From Novosphingobium sp049354825 (GTDB lineage: Bacteria; Pseudomonadota; Alphaproteobacteria; Sphingomonadales; Sphingomonadaceae), in contig NZ_CP186480.1 of assembly GCF_049354825.1 (NCBI RefSeq), forward strand, positions 558,001-622,000: DNA of 64,000 nt, given 5' to 3'. Positions within the stretch are counted from its first letter, which is position 1, and every line of letters starts with the position of its first letter. This document shows positions 28,914 through 38,112 of the stretch, one piece after another. The translations under genes were made by a program, and so were the position numbers. The notes beneath the pieces were generated by a model. The model ran no database searches. It saw only the letters and a list, made by a program, of their open reading frames with translations, and was not told the origin of the DNA.

Positions 28914-31517
28914 ATGACCATCACCGCTCGCTCGGCCGTCTCGTGCCTCGCGCTGGGCTTTGCGCTCGCCGCCGCGCCCGCCTTCGCGCAGGAGGAAGAG
29001 GCCAAGCCCGCCACTGCCGCGGACCAGACCGCTGACGCCGGCAACGAGATCATCGTTACGGCCACCAAGCGCGAACAGACGCTGCAGGACACCCCGGTCG
29101 CGGTGTCGGTGACCACCGCCGACACGATCGAGCGCGCGCAGATCCGCGACGTGAAGGACCTTGCCACGCTGGTCCCGTCGCTGAAGGTCAGCCAGAGCCA
29201 GAGCCAGTTTGCCACCACTTACACGATCCGCGGCTTCGGCACGTCGGGCAACAACATCGGCCTCGAACCCTCCGTCGCGATGTTTGTCGACGGGGTTTAC
29301 CGCAGCCGCGCGGTCGCCCAGATCAGCGATCTTCCCGACATCCAGCGTGTCGAAGTGCTGCGCGGTCCGCAGTCGACCCTGTTCGGCAAGAACGCCAGCG
29401 CCGGCGTGATCTCGATCGTCACCAAGGAGCCCAGCTTCAGCCCGGGCGGCAGCGTCGAGGCGTCGTACGGCAACTACAACGCCGTGGTCCTCAAGGGCTA
29501 CCTTACCGGCGGCATCACCGACACGATCGCGGCCAGCCTGGCAGCCGGCTACAACCGGCGCGACGGGTACATCACCAACGCCTTCAACGGTGACGACCTG
29601 AACGACCGCAACCGCTGGTTCGGCCGCGCGCAGCTGCGCATCGAACCGAGCGACAGCTTCAAGATCCGCCTGATCGGCGATTACGACCAGATCGACGAAA
29701 AATGCTGCGCAGTCAGCAACCTGCGACCGTCCGCCGCGACGCTGGCGGTGCAGGCGCTGGGCGGCAAGGTGAACGACTATCGTCGCCCCTACGACGATAT
29801 CGTCTACAGCGACGTCGTTCCCTTCAGCAAGGTTCGCAACTGGGGCCTGTCGGGCCAGATGGACTACGAAGTAGGCCCGCTGACCTTCACCTCGATCACC
29901 GCCTATCGCGACACCAAGCTGGACGCCAACCAGGACGTCGACTTCACCAGCGCCGCGCTGGCCAGCGGCGCCACCATCGGCCAGAGCCACCTCAAGACCT
30001 TCACGCAGGAACTGCGGATGGCGACCAACCTCGAGGGGCCGCTCAACTTCCTGCTCGGCGGCTATTACTTCGACGAAAAGGTGAAGTCGGCCGACCAGAT
30101 CACCTACGGCAAGGACTTCCGCCATTATATCGAGCTGCTGACCGGCCAGTCCGCCGCCACGCTCGAGGCGACCTTCGGCGTGCCGCAGAACACCTTCTGG
30201 CAGCCCGGCCAGGGCTTTTTCAACAATGTCAGCCAGCGCGACAAGGCTTATTCGCTGTTCGGCAACGCCGACTTCAAAGTCACCGACAAGCTGACCCTGA
30301 CGCTGGGCGCCAACTACACCCACGACGCCAAGGACGTGACCACCAATTCCAAGAGCACGGACGTGTTCTCGGGCATCGACCTGGTGGCGGCGCGGGCGCA
30401 GATCAACCAGGTGGGCATCGCCCGCACGGTCGGCGGGTTCCTGGGCCTGCCCGCGGGGACGGCTGCCAATGCCGCGCAGATCGCGTTCTTCCAGTCGATC
30501 CAGCCGGCCGCTTATACGGCAATCGTCAACGGCGTCAGCGCGCAGACGGCGCCGCTGCTGGGCCTGGCGGCGGTTCAGTTCCTGCCGCCCTTCCAGAACA
30601 TCCCGAACGCGGTGGAAAGCGGCAAGTCGCGCGATGGCGACTGGTCGTGGACGGCGCGCCTCGCTTACGAGATCAGCAATACGCTCAACGCCTATGTCAG
30701 CTACTCGACCGGGTTCAAGGCCAGCTCGTGGAACCTGTCGCGCGACAGCAAGCCGCTGCTGGCGGACTACAACGCCCTGCGCGCCGCCGGGCTGGCGGTG
30801 GTCAACCTCAAGCCCGGCAGCCGGTTCGCGCTGCCCGAGGATTCGACCGTCTACGAACTGGGGCTGAAGGCCAACTGGGGCATCGCCTCGGCCAACCTCA
30901 CGTTCTTCAAGCAGTCGATCAAGAACTTCCAGACCAACACCTTCGTCGGCGCCGCCTACGTGTTCGGCAACGCGGACAAGGAATCGACCTTCGGGATCGA
31001 GTTCGACGGCCGCGTCAATCCGACCAAGGAGCTGACGCTGTCGATGGCGATGACGTATCTCGACCCGCGGTATGACAGCTATCCCGGCTCGATCTTCGGC
31101 GATGTCTCGGGCGAACAGGTCGTCGGCATCTCGAAGCTGGCCGCCACCCTTGGCGCCCAGTGGAACCACGAACTGGGCAACGCCGATCACCTGATCGCGC
31201 GGGTAGACTTCAACTACCAGGCGCCGGTGCAGGTCGAACCCGGCCTGGTCGACTACATCACCACCAACCCCAACGGCACGCCCAACTATGCCACCGCGCG
31301 GATGGCGGCGTACGAGTTCCGCCGCGAGGTCAGCGACCTGAACGGTTCATTGACTTACGCGATGAAGAACGGGCTCGAATTGTCGGTGTGGGGCCGCAAC
31401 CTGCTCGACAATCGTTACCTGCAGGACATCTTCGATTCGGTCGCGCAGAACAAGTCGGTGTCGGGCTACGTGAACCAGCCGCGCACGTACGGCGTGGCGG
31501 CGCGCTTCAAGTTCTGA
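28914..31517 (+). CDS. TonB-dependent outer-membrane receptor
   Basis: An 867-residue receptor with a signal peptide ending APAFA and an N-terminal plug seen in NEIIVTATKREQTLQDTPVA (TonB-box-like region) and VEVLRGPQSTLFGKNASAGV. A beta barrel follows, ending in a C-terminal phenylalanine (VAARFKF). The ligand is unknown and no linked enzyme gives a clue. I chose ATG 28914 because it directly starts the signal peptide and has GGGGAGG 13 bases upstream; ATG 28869 is in frame but adds a basic non-signal stretch. A terminator follows. Confidence 0.92.
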   Translation: MTITARSAVSCLALGFALAAAPAFAQEEEAKPATAADQTADAGNEIIVTATKREQTLQDTPVAVSVTTADTIERAQIRDVKDLATLVPSLKVSQSQSQFATTYTIRGFGTSGNNIGLEPSVAMFVDGVYRSRAVAQISDLPDIQRVEVLRGPQSTLFGKNASAGVISIVTKEPSFSPGGSVEASYGNYNAVVLKGYLTGGITDTIAASLAAGYNRRDGYITNAFNGDDLNDRNRWFGRAQLRIEPSDSFKIRLIGDYDQIDEKCCAVSNLRPSAATLAVQALGGKVNDYRRPYDDIVYSDVVPFSKVRNWGLSGQMDYEVGPLTFTSITAYRDTKLDANQDVDFTSAALASGATIGQSHLKTFTQELRMATNLEGPLNFLLGGYYFDEKVKSADQITYGKDFRHYIELLTGQSAATLEATFGVPQNTFWQPGQGFFNNVSQRDKAYSLFGNADFKVTDKLTLTLGANYTHDAKDVTTNSKSTDVFSGIDLVAARAQINQVGIARTVGGFLGLPAGTAANAAQIAFFQSIQPAAYTAIVNGVSAQTAPLLGLAAVQFLPPFQNIPNAVESGKSRDGDWSWTARLAYEISNTLNAYVSYSTGFKASSWNLSRDSKPLLADYNALRAAGLAVVNLKPGSRFALPEDSTVYELGLKANWGIASANLTFFKQSIKNFQTNTFVGAAYVFGNADKESTFGIEFDGRVNPTKELTLSMAMTYLDPRYDSYPGSIFGDVSGEQVVGISKLAATLGAQWNHELGNADHLIARVDFNYQAPVQVEPGLVDYITTNPNGTPNYATARMAAYEFRREVSDLNGSLTYAMKNGLELSVWGRNLLDNRYLQDIFDSVAQNKSVSGYVNQPRTYGVAARFKF

Positions 31518-31536
31518 GGGCACCGCAGCTGAAATC

Positions 31537-31564
31537 GGAAAAGGGGGCCCCTCGCGGCCCCCTT
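31537..31564. terminator. Bidirectional rho-independent terminator
   Basis: GGGGGCC (31541-31547) pairs with GGCCCCC (31554-31560). The stem is flanked by AAAA on the left and TTTTT on the right, so it works on both strands. It sits between the convergent TonB receptor and the ABC permease gene. Confidence 0.9.
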
Positions 31565-31572
31565 TTTCTTGG

Positions 31573-34101
31573 CTAGAGTTCGCGCAGCGCCTCGGCCGGG
31601 CGGGCGCGCAGCAGCGGCAGCGACGCGGCAAGCGCGAACCCGATGACCAGCGCCACGCCGGCGCCCAGCACGCCCAGCACCCGCGCCCAGTCAGGCCGCC
31701 AGGCGAAGTCGAACACCTGCGTCACGACGACCCAGCCAAGGCCGCTGCCGATCCCCAGCGCCACCACCGCCAGCACCAGCGCCAGCAAGCCGTATTCGCC
31801 CAGTTGCAGGCCCAGCAGTTGCCAGCGCCCGGCGCCGAGCACGCGCAGGATGACGTTGTCGTAAAGGCGGCTTGCCCGCGCCGCCGCGATGGCGCCCAGC
31901 AGCACCGCGATCCCAGCCAGCACCGCGATCGAGGCCGCGCCCAGCACCGCCACGCTGACCTGGTCGAGCAGCGCGCGTGCCTGGCGCAGGATTCCGCCGA
32001 CCTCGATCACCGAACTGGCGGGCAGGGCCGCGACCATGGCGCGCAGCAGCACCCCTTTCTTAGCCGCGGTATCGGCACCCGCTGGCAGATCGACCGTCGC
32101 GGCGAGCGCGTGCGGCGCATCGCGGATCGCGTTGGGGGAGAACACCAGCACGTAGTTGAAGCCCAGGCTGTCCCAGTCGATGCGGCGGAAGCTGGCGATT
32201 GTCGCGCTGCGCTCAACCCCGAGCAGGCCGATGGTCAGCGTGTCGCCCAGCTTCAGGCCAAGCACGTCGGCCAGCCGCTCGTCGATGGAGACCAGCGGCG
32301 GCCCGGCGTAATCGCGCGGCCACCAGCGCCCGGCCGTGACGACGTTACCCTGCGGCACATCGTCGGCATAAGTCAGCCCGCGCTCGCCGCGCAGCGGCCA
32401 GGCATCGTCGGGAGTGGCCTTGAGGTCGGCGACGCGGGTCTGGCGTCCCGCGGGTCCGTAGGCCAGGATCGCGCCGCGCAGCGCCGGAACCGTGCGCACG
32501 CGCGCGCCCGGCGCCTTCGCGGCGACCAACTGGCGAAAAGCGGCTTCCTGCTCGGTCGGCAGGTCGAGCACGAAGTAGTCGGGCGCCCGCGCCGGAACTT
32601 CGGCAGCGATATTGGCGTCGATGCTGGTCTGGACGGAGGCCAGGAGCACGAAAGCCGACAGCCCGAAGCCCAGCGCGGTCACCAGCGCGCCGGTCTGGGC
32701 GCCCGGGCGGTGCAGGTTCGCCAGCGCGATCCGCAGCAGCGGTGCCCGCGGACGCGGCAGTCGCGCCGCCGCCGAACGGACCAGCCAGCCTAACACCGCC
32801 AGCGAACCGATCAGCCCCGCCGCCCCGGCCAGGAACGTCGCCACCACGCGCGGCTGGCTGGCACCGACCAGCGCCAGCGCCGCAATCCCGATCACGCCGA
32901 TTACCACTGGCAGCACCGCGTCGCGGGCCTGGCGTGGCAGCGGCGTGACGTTGGCGCGCATCAGCGCCAGCGCGGGAAAACGCCGCGCCGCCAGCAGCGG
33001 CGGGGCGGCGAACACCAGCGCCACGAACAGGCCGTACAGCGCAGCGCGGGTCAGCGCCGCGGGATCGAGGACGAAGCCCGGCGCGACCGGCAGCAGGCCG
33101 GCCAGCGCGCGGCCGACCAGCGGCGTCACCGCCACGCCGACGGCCAGGCCCGCCGCGCTGCCCACCAGCGCCGCGGCCAGCACCTGCAGCACGTAGATGC
33201 GCGTGATGTCGCGGCCCGAGGCGCCGAGCACTTTCAGCGTCGCGACCGCGCCGCGCCGCGCCGCCATGTACGATGTGACCCCGCCGCCGATGCCGATCCC
33301 GGCGATAACCAGCGCCGCCAGCCCGACCAGGACCAGGAATTCGCCCATCCGCGCGACGAACCGCTCCGCCCCGGGCGAAGCGTTGTCGCGGGTACGGATC
33401 TCGAACCCGGCGCTGGGGAAGGCGGACTTGAGCCGGTCGGCGGCCTGTGCCGGCGTCACGCCCGGGCGCAGCAGCGCGCGGTACTTGGTGCGCACCATCG
33501 CGCCGGGCTGGACCAGGCCGGCGGCTTGCGGAAAACCTGCCGCCACGATCGCGACCGGGCCCAGGGTGAACCCTTCGCCCAGCCGGTCCGGCTCGTCGGC
33601 GATGATGCCGCCGACCGTGAGCCGGCCGGAGCCGATTTGTAGCGTGCCCCCGGGAGCGAGGGCGAGCCGATCGGCTGCGGTCTGCGACAGCCATATCATC
33701 CCATCCGGCGGTGCGCCCACCGCGCGTCCATCCTGGAGAGTCAGCCGCCCCACCAGCGGCCAGCGGGCGTCGACTGCTTTCAATTCGACCGGGGCGGCAA
33801 GATCGCCTGCGCGCGCCATCGCCTGAAGCCGCAGGCCGCCGGATACGATGCCCAGGCGGTCCAGCGCCGCGCGCTCGGACGCGCCAAGCTGGCGTTGCCA
33901 GACCGACACTTCGATATCGCCGCCGAGGATGCGGGCGCCGCGCGCGGTCAGTTCGCGCTCGATCGCGCCGGTCAAGGTACCGATCGCGGCCAGCGCGCCG
34001 ACGCCCAGCAGCAGGCAGACCAGCAGCAGGCGCAGGCCGCGAAAGCGGGCCGACAGGTCGCGCCGGGCAATCCGCCAGGCGGCGCTCCAGGACAGGTTCA
34101 T
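31573..34101 (-). CDS. FtsX-like ABC transporter permease (YbbP-type)
   Basis: An 842-residue inner-membrane permease with two FtsX blocks: one helix at about 25-42 before a periplasmic MacB_PCD-like domain, three helices at about 255-375, further helices near 395-445 and 470, a second periplasmic domain and three C-terminal helices at about 715-835. The length and duplicated layout match E. coli YbbP. It pairs with the ATPase 10 bases upstream. Such systems do mechanotransmission or lipoprotein/lysophospholipid handling rather than simple transport; the substrate is unknown. Confidence 0.88.
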   Translation of the reverse strand: MNLSWSAAWRIARRDLSARFRGLRLLLVCLLLGVGALAAIGTLTGAIERELTARGARILGGDIEVSVWQRQLGASERAALDRLGIVSGGLRLQAMARAGDLAAPVELKAVDARWPLVGRLTLQDGRAVGAPPDGMIWLSQTAADRLALAPGGTLQIGSGRLTVGGIIADEPDRLGEGFTLGPVAIVAAGFPQAAGLVQPGAMVRTKYRALLRPGVTPAQAADRLKSAFPSAGFEIRTRDNASPGAERFVARMGEFLVLVGLAALVIAGIGIGGGVTSYMAARRGAVATLKVLGASGRDITRIYVLQVLAAALVGSAAGLAVGVAVTPLVGRALAGLLPVAPGFVLDPAALTRAALYGLFVALVFAAPPLLAARRFPALALMRANVTPLPRQARDAVLPVVIGVIGIAALALVGASQPRVVATFLAGAAGLIGSLAVLGWLVRSAAARLPRPRAPLLRIALANLHRPGAQTGALVTALGFGLSAFVLLASVQTSIDANIAAEVPARAPDYFVLDLPTEQEAAFRQLVAAKAPGARVRTVPALRGAILAYGPAGRQTRVADLKATPDDAWPLRGERGLTYADDVPQGNVVTAGRWWPRDYAGPPLVSIDERLADVLGLKLGDTLTIGLLGVERSATIASFRRIDWDSLGFNYVLVFSPNAIRDAPHALAATVDLPAGADTAAKKGVLLRAMVAALPASSVIEVGGILRQARALLDQVSVAVLGAASIAVLAGIAVLLGAIAAARASRLYDNVILRVLGAGRWQLLGLQLGEYGLLALVLAVVALGIGSGLGWVVVTQVFDFAWRPDWARVLGVLGAGVALVIGFALAASLPLLRARPAEALREL

Positions 34102-34111
34102 GCGCCCGCTC

Positions 34112-34813
34112 TCACGCGCGCCGGTCGCCGGCGATGCGGCCGTCGGCCAGCGTCACAACCCGCTCGCACCGCTCTGCCAGACGTTCATCATGCGTGATGA
34201 CGATCAGCGTGGCGCCGGTCTCGGCACGGCGCGCGAACAGCAGGTCGGCAATTTCGCCGCCGGTGCCGGCATCGAGATTGCCGGTCGGCTCGTCGGCGAA
34301 CAGCAGCGCCGGGCGCGGCGCCAGCGCCCGGGCGATCGCGACCCGCTGCTGCTCGCCACCCGAAAGCTGCGCCGGGTAATGGTCCATCCGGTGGCGAAGC
34401 CCGACCGCGGTCAGTTCCGCCTCGGCACGGGCGGCCGCATCGTCGATGCCGGCCAGTTCCAGCGGCGTCATGACGTTTTCGCGTGCCGTCATCGTCGGCA
34501 GCAGGTGAAAGGCCTGCAGCACGATGCCGATGCGGCCGCGGCGGGCCCGCGCCAGGCCGTCCTCGTCGAGCGCGGCGAAATCGGCCCCGGCCACGCTGAG
34601 CGTGCCCGAGGTCGCCCGCTCAAGGCCCGACAGCACGGCCATCAGCGACGACTTGCCCGAACCCGACGGGCCCAGCAGCGCCAGCACCTCGCCCGCCGCG
34701 ACGTCGAGGTCGATCCCCTTGAGAATGGCCACCGCGCTTTCGCCGCTGCCAAGATCCAGAGTGAGATTGCGGGCGGAAATCGCCGGGGCGAAAGACGGGG
34801 AGGGGGTTGCCAC
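34112..34813 (-). CDS. ABC transporter ATP-binding protein (YbbA/LolD-like)
   Basis: A 233-residue ATPase of the MacB/LolD group with Walker A GPSGSGKSS, signature LSGGEQQRVAIARAL, Walker B LLFADEPTGNLD and the switch histidine in VITHDERLA. I chose GTG 34813, where the domain begins; upstream in-frame sequence is the shadow of tesA. It partners the adjacent permease. Its divergence from tesA reproduces the E. coli tesA / ybbA-ybbP arrangement. Confidence 0.9.
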   Translation of the reverse strand: MATPSPSFAPAISARNLTLDLGSGESAVAILKGIDLDVAAGEVLALLGPSGSGKSSLMAVLSGLERATSGTLSVAGADFAALDEDGLARARRGRIGIVLQAFHLLPTMTARENVMTPLELAGIDDAAARAEAELTAVGLRHRMDHYPAQLSGGEQQRVAIARALAPRPALLFADEPTGNLDAGTGGEIADLLFARRAETGATLIVITHDERLAERCERVVTLADGRIAGDRRA

Positions 34814-34861
34814 TTCGCGGCGATGGCATACCTCACCGGGCGGCGGCAAGGAGGTTGCGTA

Positions 34862-35557
34862 ATGAAATGGATTGTCCCGGCCCTGGCGGCGTTGACACTG
34901 GCCGCTTGCGACAACGCGCCCGAAAAGGCTGCCGACGCGGCGCCAAGTCCGTCGGCAACGGCCACGCCGGGCTCTGCCGCCGCGATGCCGCCCGGACCGG
35001 CCAGGCGCATCGTCGCGATCGGAGACAGCCTGTTCGCGGGTTATGGGCTGGCGCCGGGCCAAAGCTATCCGGCCAGGCTTGAAGCGGCGCTGCGCAAGCA
35101 GGGGACCGGCGTCACGATCGTCAACGCCGGTGTCTCGGGCGATACCAGCGGCGACATCCGCCGCCGCCTTGCCTTCGTGCTAGACGCGCAGCCGACGCCG
35201 CCCGACCTGGTGCTGGTCGAACTGGGCGGCAACGACCTGCTTCGCGGATTGCCGCCGGCCCAGCTGCGCGACAATCTCGATGCTATTCTGACCGAGCTCG
35301 ACAAGCGCAAGGCCAAGGTGCTGGTGATGGGCATGCTGGCGCCGCCCAATCTCGGGGCCGACTACCGCAGCGCCTTCGATCCGATCTACCCGGCGCTGGC
35401 AAAGGCCCACGGCGATGCGCTAGTGCCCTTCTTCCTCAAGGCGGTGATTGCAAAGCCCGAGCTGGTCCAGGCCGACCATGTCCATCCCACCGCCCCCGGC
35501 GTCGACGCGATCGTCGCCGAGACGCTGCCGGCGGTGACGAAGCAGCTGGCCGACTAG
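34862..35557 (+). CDS. tesA: TesA-like SGNH arylesterase/thioesterase, predicted lipoprotein
   Basis: A 231-residue GDSL esterase with an LAAC lipobox (Cys16) and a Pro/Ala-rich linker (about 22-48). Block I is AIGDSLFAGYGL, block II NAGVSGDTSG, block III VELGGNDLLRG and block V DHVHP, giving the full Ser-Gly-Asn-His set. It is expected to hydrolyse acyl esters or lysophospholipids in the periplasm. AAGGAGG lies 7 bases before the ATG. The stop shares CTAG with the recF stop. Confidence 0.92.
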   Translation: MKWIVPALAALTLAACDNAPEKAADAAPSPSATATPGSAAAMPPGPARRIVAIGDSLFAGYGLAPGQSYPARLEAALRKQGTGVTIVNAGVSGDTSGDIRRRLAFVLDAQPTPPDLVLVELGGNDLLRGLPPAQLRDNLDAILTELDKRKAKVLVMGMLAPPNLGADYRSAFDPIYPALAKAHGDALVPFFLKAVIAKPELVQADHVHPTAPGVDAIVAETLPAVTKQLAD

Positions 35558-36636
35558 CCGCGCAGGGCGTGGCCGTCGCGGACCGTCCAGGTGGCGGCTT
35601 CGCCGGCGATTGCGGCAAACGGCGCGATCTCGGTCCCTGTCAGCCAGACTTGCCCGGGCCCGTCGCGCAGCCGCTCGAACAATGCGCCGCGGCGCACCGG
35701 GTCGAGGTGGGCGGCGACTTCGTCAAGCAGCAGGACCCGCGGCCGCGCCGGGTCCAGCAAGGCGGCATGCGCAAGCACGATCGCGATCAGCATCGCCTTC
35801 TGCTCTCCGGTCGAGCAATCGGCGGCGGGACGGTCCTTGCTGGCCATGATCACCGCGATGTCGTCGCGGTGCGGCCCGGTCAGCGAGCGCCCGGCGCCGA
35901 GATCGCGGCGCCGTCCGGCAGCCAGCGCATCGCGCAAGCCTTCTTCCGCGATCGGCCCGCCCGGCAGGTAGGCCAGCGCGGGCCGCGCGAACGGTGCCTC
36001 GGGCTGCGCGGCCAGCACTGCGCCGAGCGCCTCGCACGTGCGCGCCCGCGCTGCCGCCAGCAGGGTGCCGGCGCCGGCCATCTGCGCCTCGATCGCCTCG
36101 AGCCATGCGGCCTCGGGCTCACGCTCGGCACCGAGCAGGCGGTTGCGTTCGCGCAGCGCCGCTTCGTAACGCGCGGCAACCGCGGCGTGACCGGGTTCAA
36201 GCGCCAGGGTCAGCCGGTCGAGAAAGCGGCGCCGCGCCGCGCCGCCCTCGGTGAACAGGCGGTCCATCGCCGGGGTCAGCCAGCCGATGCTGAGCCATTC
36301 GGCCAGCCGCGCGGCGCTGGTCTCGGCGCCGCTGACGATAACGGTGCGGCGGCCCGGGCGCTCTGGCCGGGTGCCGGTGCCGATCGCCAGCGTATCGCCG
36401 CCGGGCAGGCTGAGCGCGGCGCTGACGGCGAAATTGCCCGGTCCGCCGCGCGCGGCGATCTCGGCCAGTTGCGCACGCCGCAAGCCGCGCCCGGGGGCGA
36501 GAAGGGATAACGCTTCCAGCACGTTGGTCTTGCCCGCGCCGTTCTCTCCGACAAGCAGGTTGAAGTGGGCCGCGCCGTCCAGCGCGGTGGCGTGGTGGTT
36601 GCGAAAATCGGCAAGGGTCAGGCGGTCGAGCACCAT
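35554..36636 (-). CDS. recF: DNA replication/repair protein RecF
   Basis: A 360-residue SMC-like ATPase that helps load RecA at gaps. The Walker A GENGAGKTN (30-38) is at the N-terminus; the signature DCSTGEQKAML and Walker B RVLLLDEVAAHLD are near the C-terminus. In this window it is not beside dnaA-dnaN-gyrB. It converges on tesA with a 4-base stop overlap. Confidence 0.96.
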   Translation of the reverse strand: MVLDRLTLADFRNHHATALDGAAHFNLLVGENGAGKTNVLEALSLLAPGRGLRRAQLAEIAARGGPGNFAVSAALSLPGGDTLAIGTGTRPERPGRRTVIVSGAETSAARLAEWLSIGWLTPAMDRLFTEGGAARRRFLDRLTLALEPGHAAVAARYEAALRERNRLLGAEREPEAAWLEAIEAQMAGAGTLLAAARARTCEALGAVLAAQPEAPFARPALAYLPGGPIAEEGLRDALAAGRRRDLGAGRSLTGPHRDDIAVIMASKDRPAADCSTGEQKAMLIAIVLAHAALLDPARPRVLLLDEVAAHLDPVRRGALFERLRDGPGQVWLTGTEIAPFAAIAGEAATWTVRDGHALRG

Positions 36637-36689
36637 TGAGCGCGCTTAGGCGAGGGGGACGGCGCTGTCACCCGCAGGGCCTATCCGAA

Positions 36690-36702
36690 GTGTTGGGAAT
36701 TT
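36690..36702 (+). promoter_or_regulatory. GTGTTGGGAATTT element, candidate PspF upstream activating site
   Basis: This 13-base sequence is identical to one at 59121-59133 in the pspF-psp intergenic region. It begins 94 bases upstream of the -24 element of the sigma-54 promoter at 36784, a normal enhancer distance. TTGG at 36693-36696 and CCAA at 36706-36709 give it some dyad symmetry. Binding by PspF is inferred. Confidence 0.5.
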
Positions 36703-36783
36703 TCACCAATCCTTGCGTGTTCACCTTGGCGACAGATTTGTCGATCGGGGACGGATTGTCGGTTTTGCGCCGTTTTCGCGGTT

Positions 36784-36799
36784 TGGCACGGGTCCTGCA
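36784..36799 (+). promoter_or_regulatory. Sigma-54 promoter of the microprotein-PspC operon
   Basis: The sequence TGGCACG-GGTC-CTGCA matches the sigma-54 consensus TGGCACG-N4-TTGCA at all but one of the fixed positions and keeps the GG-N10-GC spacing. It lies 54 bases upstream of the small gene at 36854. Confidence 0.7.
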
Positions 36800-36853
36800 A
36801 TCTACCTGGTACCCACGGCACCCGCCGCGGACCGAACCAGAAGGGGAAATCAA

Positions 36854-36994
36854 ATGTCTGCTTTTTCGAATGCCACCAAGGGCCTCGCCGCCGCCGCTTC
36901 GGCTTTCGCGCTGTCGCTGGTCCTGATCGCCGGCACCGTCGCCGTGCCGTCGAATGCCCAGGCCAAGACTGCCTATGTGAGCGCCGTTTCGTGA
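36854..36994 (+). CDS. 46-aa membrane/exported microprotein, first gene of a sigma-54 operon
   Basis: The small ORF starts MSAFSNATKGLAAAASAF, with one hydrophobic helix (about 10-32) and an Ala-rich tail containing SNAQAKTA, which could be a signal-peptidase site. GGGGAAA lies upstream of the ATG. Its stop overlaps the PspC start as GTGA. It resembles in layout the 52-aa microprotein that leads the main psp operon, although sequence identity is slight. Function unknown; an envelope-stress role is inferred from its promoter and partner. Confidence 0.65.
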   Translation: MSAFSNATKGLAAAASAFALSLVLIAGTVAVPSNAQAKTAYVSAVS

Positions 36995-37206
36995 GCGCGC
37001 TCGACCGCCGCGACGCGGTTCGGCCCGCACCCTCGGGCTTCCGCCTGGACAAGGCGAACGGCAAGATGATGGGTGTCTGCGCGGGCATCGCCGATCACTT
37101 CGGCATTGATGCCACGCTGGTCCGCCTCGGCTTCGTAGCCGGCGCACTGCTGGGCTTCGGCTCGCTGGTCGTCGTCTACATTGCAATCGGCCTCATCGCC
37201 GATTGA
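36991..37206 (+). CDS. Stand-alone PspC domain protein
   Basis: A 71-residue protein made almost wholly of a PspC domain: FRLDKANGKMMGVCAGIADH, then an amphipathic ATLVRLGF segment and one membrane helix (GSLVVVYIAIGLIAD). In E. coli PspC senses envelope stress and partners PspA and PspB. The GTG start at 36991 overlaps the microprotein stop. It is a second PspC separate from the one in the psp operon at 57264. Confidence 0.85.
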   Translation: MSALDRRDAVRPAPSGFRLDKANGKMMGVCAGIADHFGIDATLVRLGFVAGALLGFGSLVVVYIAIGLIAD

Positions 37207-37218
37207 CCTCGCCGGTGA

Positions 37219-37244
37219 GGCCCCGTCGCTGATGCGGCGGGGCC
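37219..37244. terminator. Hairpin between pspC and yhhQ
   Basis: An 11-bp stem (37219-37229 with 37234-37244, one G-T pair) closes a TGAT loop between convergent genes. No T tract follows, so termination strength is uncertain. Confidence 0.6.
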
Positions 37245-37252
37245 CCAACCCC

Positions 37253-37975
37253 TCAGGCCGATGGCGCCTTCGCGAATGGCGAAAAGTCCGTCCCCCGGTC
37301 GAACACGTCGACCCCCTCGCGCCGCTTGAGCCAGCCGACCACCACGTAGGTCACCGGCGTCAGCAGCGCCTCCCACAATACCTTCAGCAACCAGTTAGTG
37401 ACCATCACGGTCAGCACTTGTGCCGTGGTCCAGTTTCCCAGGAACGCGAGCGGGTAGAAAATCGCGCTGTCGACCGCCTGTCCGAACAAGGTTGAACCAA
37501 TTGTACGCGTCCACAGCTTGCGGCCGCCGGTTAGGATCTTCATCTTCGCCAGCACGAAGGAATTGACGAATTCCCCGGCCCAGAATGCCACCACCGATGC
37601 CGCGACGATCCGCCAGGTGTTGCCGAACACGCTTTCGTAAGCCGCCTGCCCCTGCCAGCCATCAGCCGGCGGAAGCTTCACCACCACCCAGCTCATGAAG
37701 GCCATGAACAGCAGCGCGACGAAGCCTGCCCACACGCACCGCCGCGCGTGGGCATAGCCGTAAACCTCCGTCAGTACGTCGCCGATGACGTAGGACAGCG
37801 GGAAGAACAGGATGCCCGCGCCGAATGTGTAGCCGCCCACCGCCGCCAGCTTGGCCGCGCCGATCAGGTTCGACAGCAGCAATATAGCGACGAACGCCGC
37901 CATGATGAAATCGAAATAGCGGAAATGGCGGCGTGCGCCGTCCACTCCGTCAATCGCGTGAAGGGCCCTGTTCAT
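37253..37975 (-). CDS. yhhQ: Queuosine precursor transporter (YhhQ/VUT family)
   Basis: A 240-residue inner-membrane protein with about six helices that begins FDFIMAAFVAILLLSNLIGA and carries the family's YVIGDVLTEVYGYAHAR segment, VAFWAGEFVNSFVLAKMK and a GSTLFGQAVDSAIFY motif. The family imports queuosine precursors such as preQ0/preQ1 for tRNA modification. It ends convergent with the stand-alone pspC gene; tRNA-Arg lies 57 bases upstream, diverging from it. Confidence 0.9.
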   Translation of the reverse strand: MNRALHAIDGVDGARRHFRYFDFIMAAFVAILLLSNLIGAAKLAAVGGYTFGAGILFFPLSYVIGDVLTEVYGYAHARRCVWAGFVALLFMAFMSWVVVKLPPADGWQGQAAYESVFGNTWRIVAASVVAFWAGEFVNSFVLAKMKILTGGRKLWTRTIGSTLFGQAVDSAIFYPLAFLGNWTTAQVLTVMVTNWLLKVLWEALLTPVTYVVVGWLKRREGVDVFDRGTDFSPFAKAPSA

Positions 37976-38031
37976 GGCCGCGACCTAACCCGGTTTGCGC
38001 GCTTCGCAAAGTGCCCTAAGGCGGCGCCGAC

Positions 38032-38108
38032 GCGCCCGTAGTTCAACTGGATAGAGCACGAGCCTTCTAAGCTTGGAGTTGCAGGTTCGAGTCCTGCCGG
38101 GCGCGCCA
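38032..38108 (+). tRNA. tRNA-Arg (anticodon TCT)
   Basis: The full cloverleaf can be drawn: acceptor GCGCCCG/CGGGCGC (38032-38038 with 38098-38104), D stem GTTC/GAGC, anticodon stem CGAGC/GCTTG with loop CTTCTAA, T stem GCAGG/CCTGC with loop TTCGAGT. TCT at 38066-38068 reads AGA. Discriminator G and encoded CCA (38106-38108) are present. The dctD stop lies only 4 bases beyond, on the other strand. Confidence 0.97.
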
Positions 38109-38112
38109 GGTT

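Noticed and set aside
28668..31190. Upstream extension of the typA frame on the minus strand
   Set aside because: It is the antisense of the TonB receptor. TypA starts with its G1 motif 17 residues after the ATG at 28667.
38032..38112. Integration site at the tRNA-Arg gene
   Set aside because: No repeat of the tRNA 3' end, integrase or composition shift is visible on either side.
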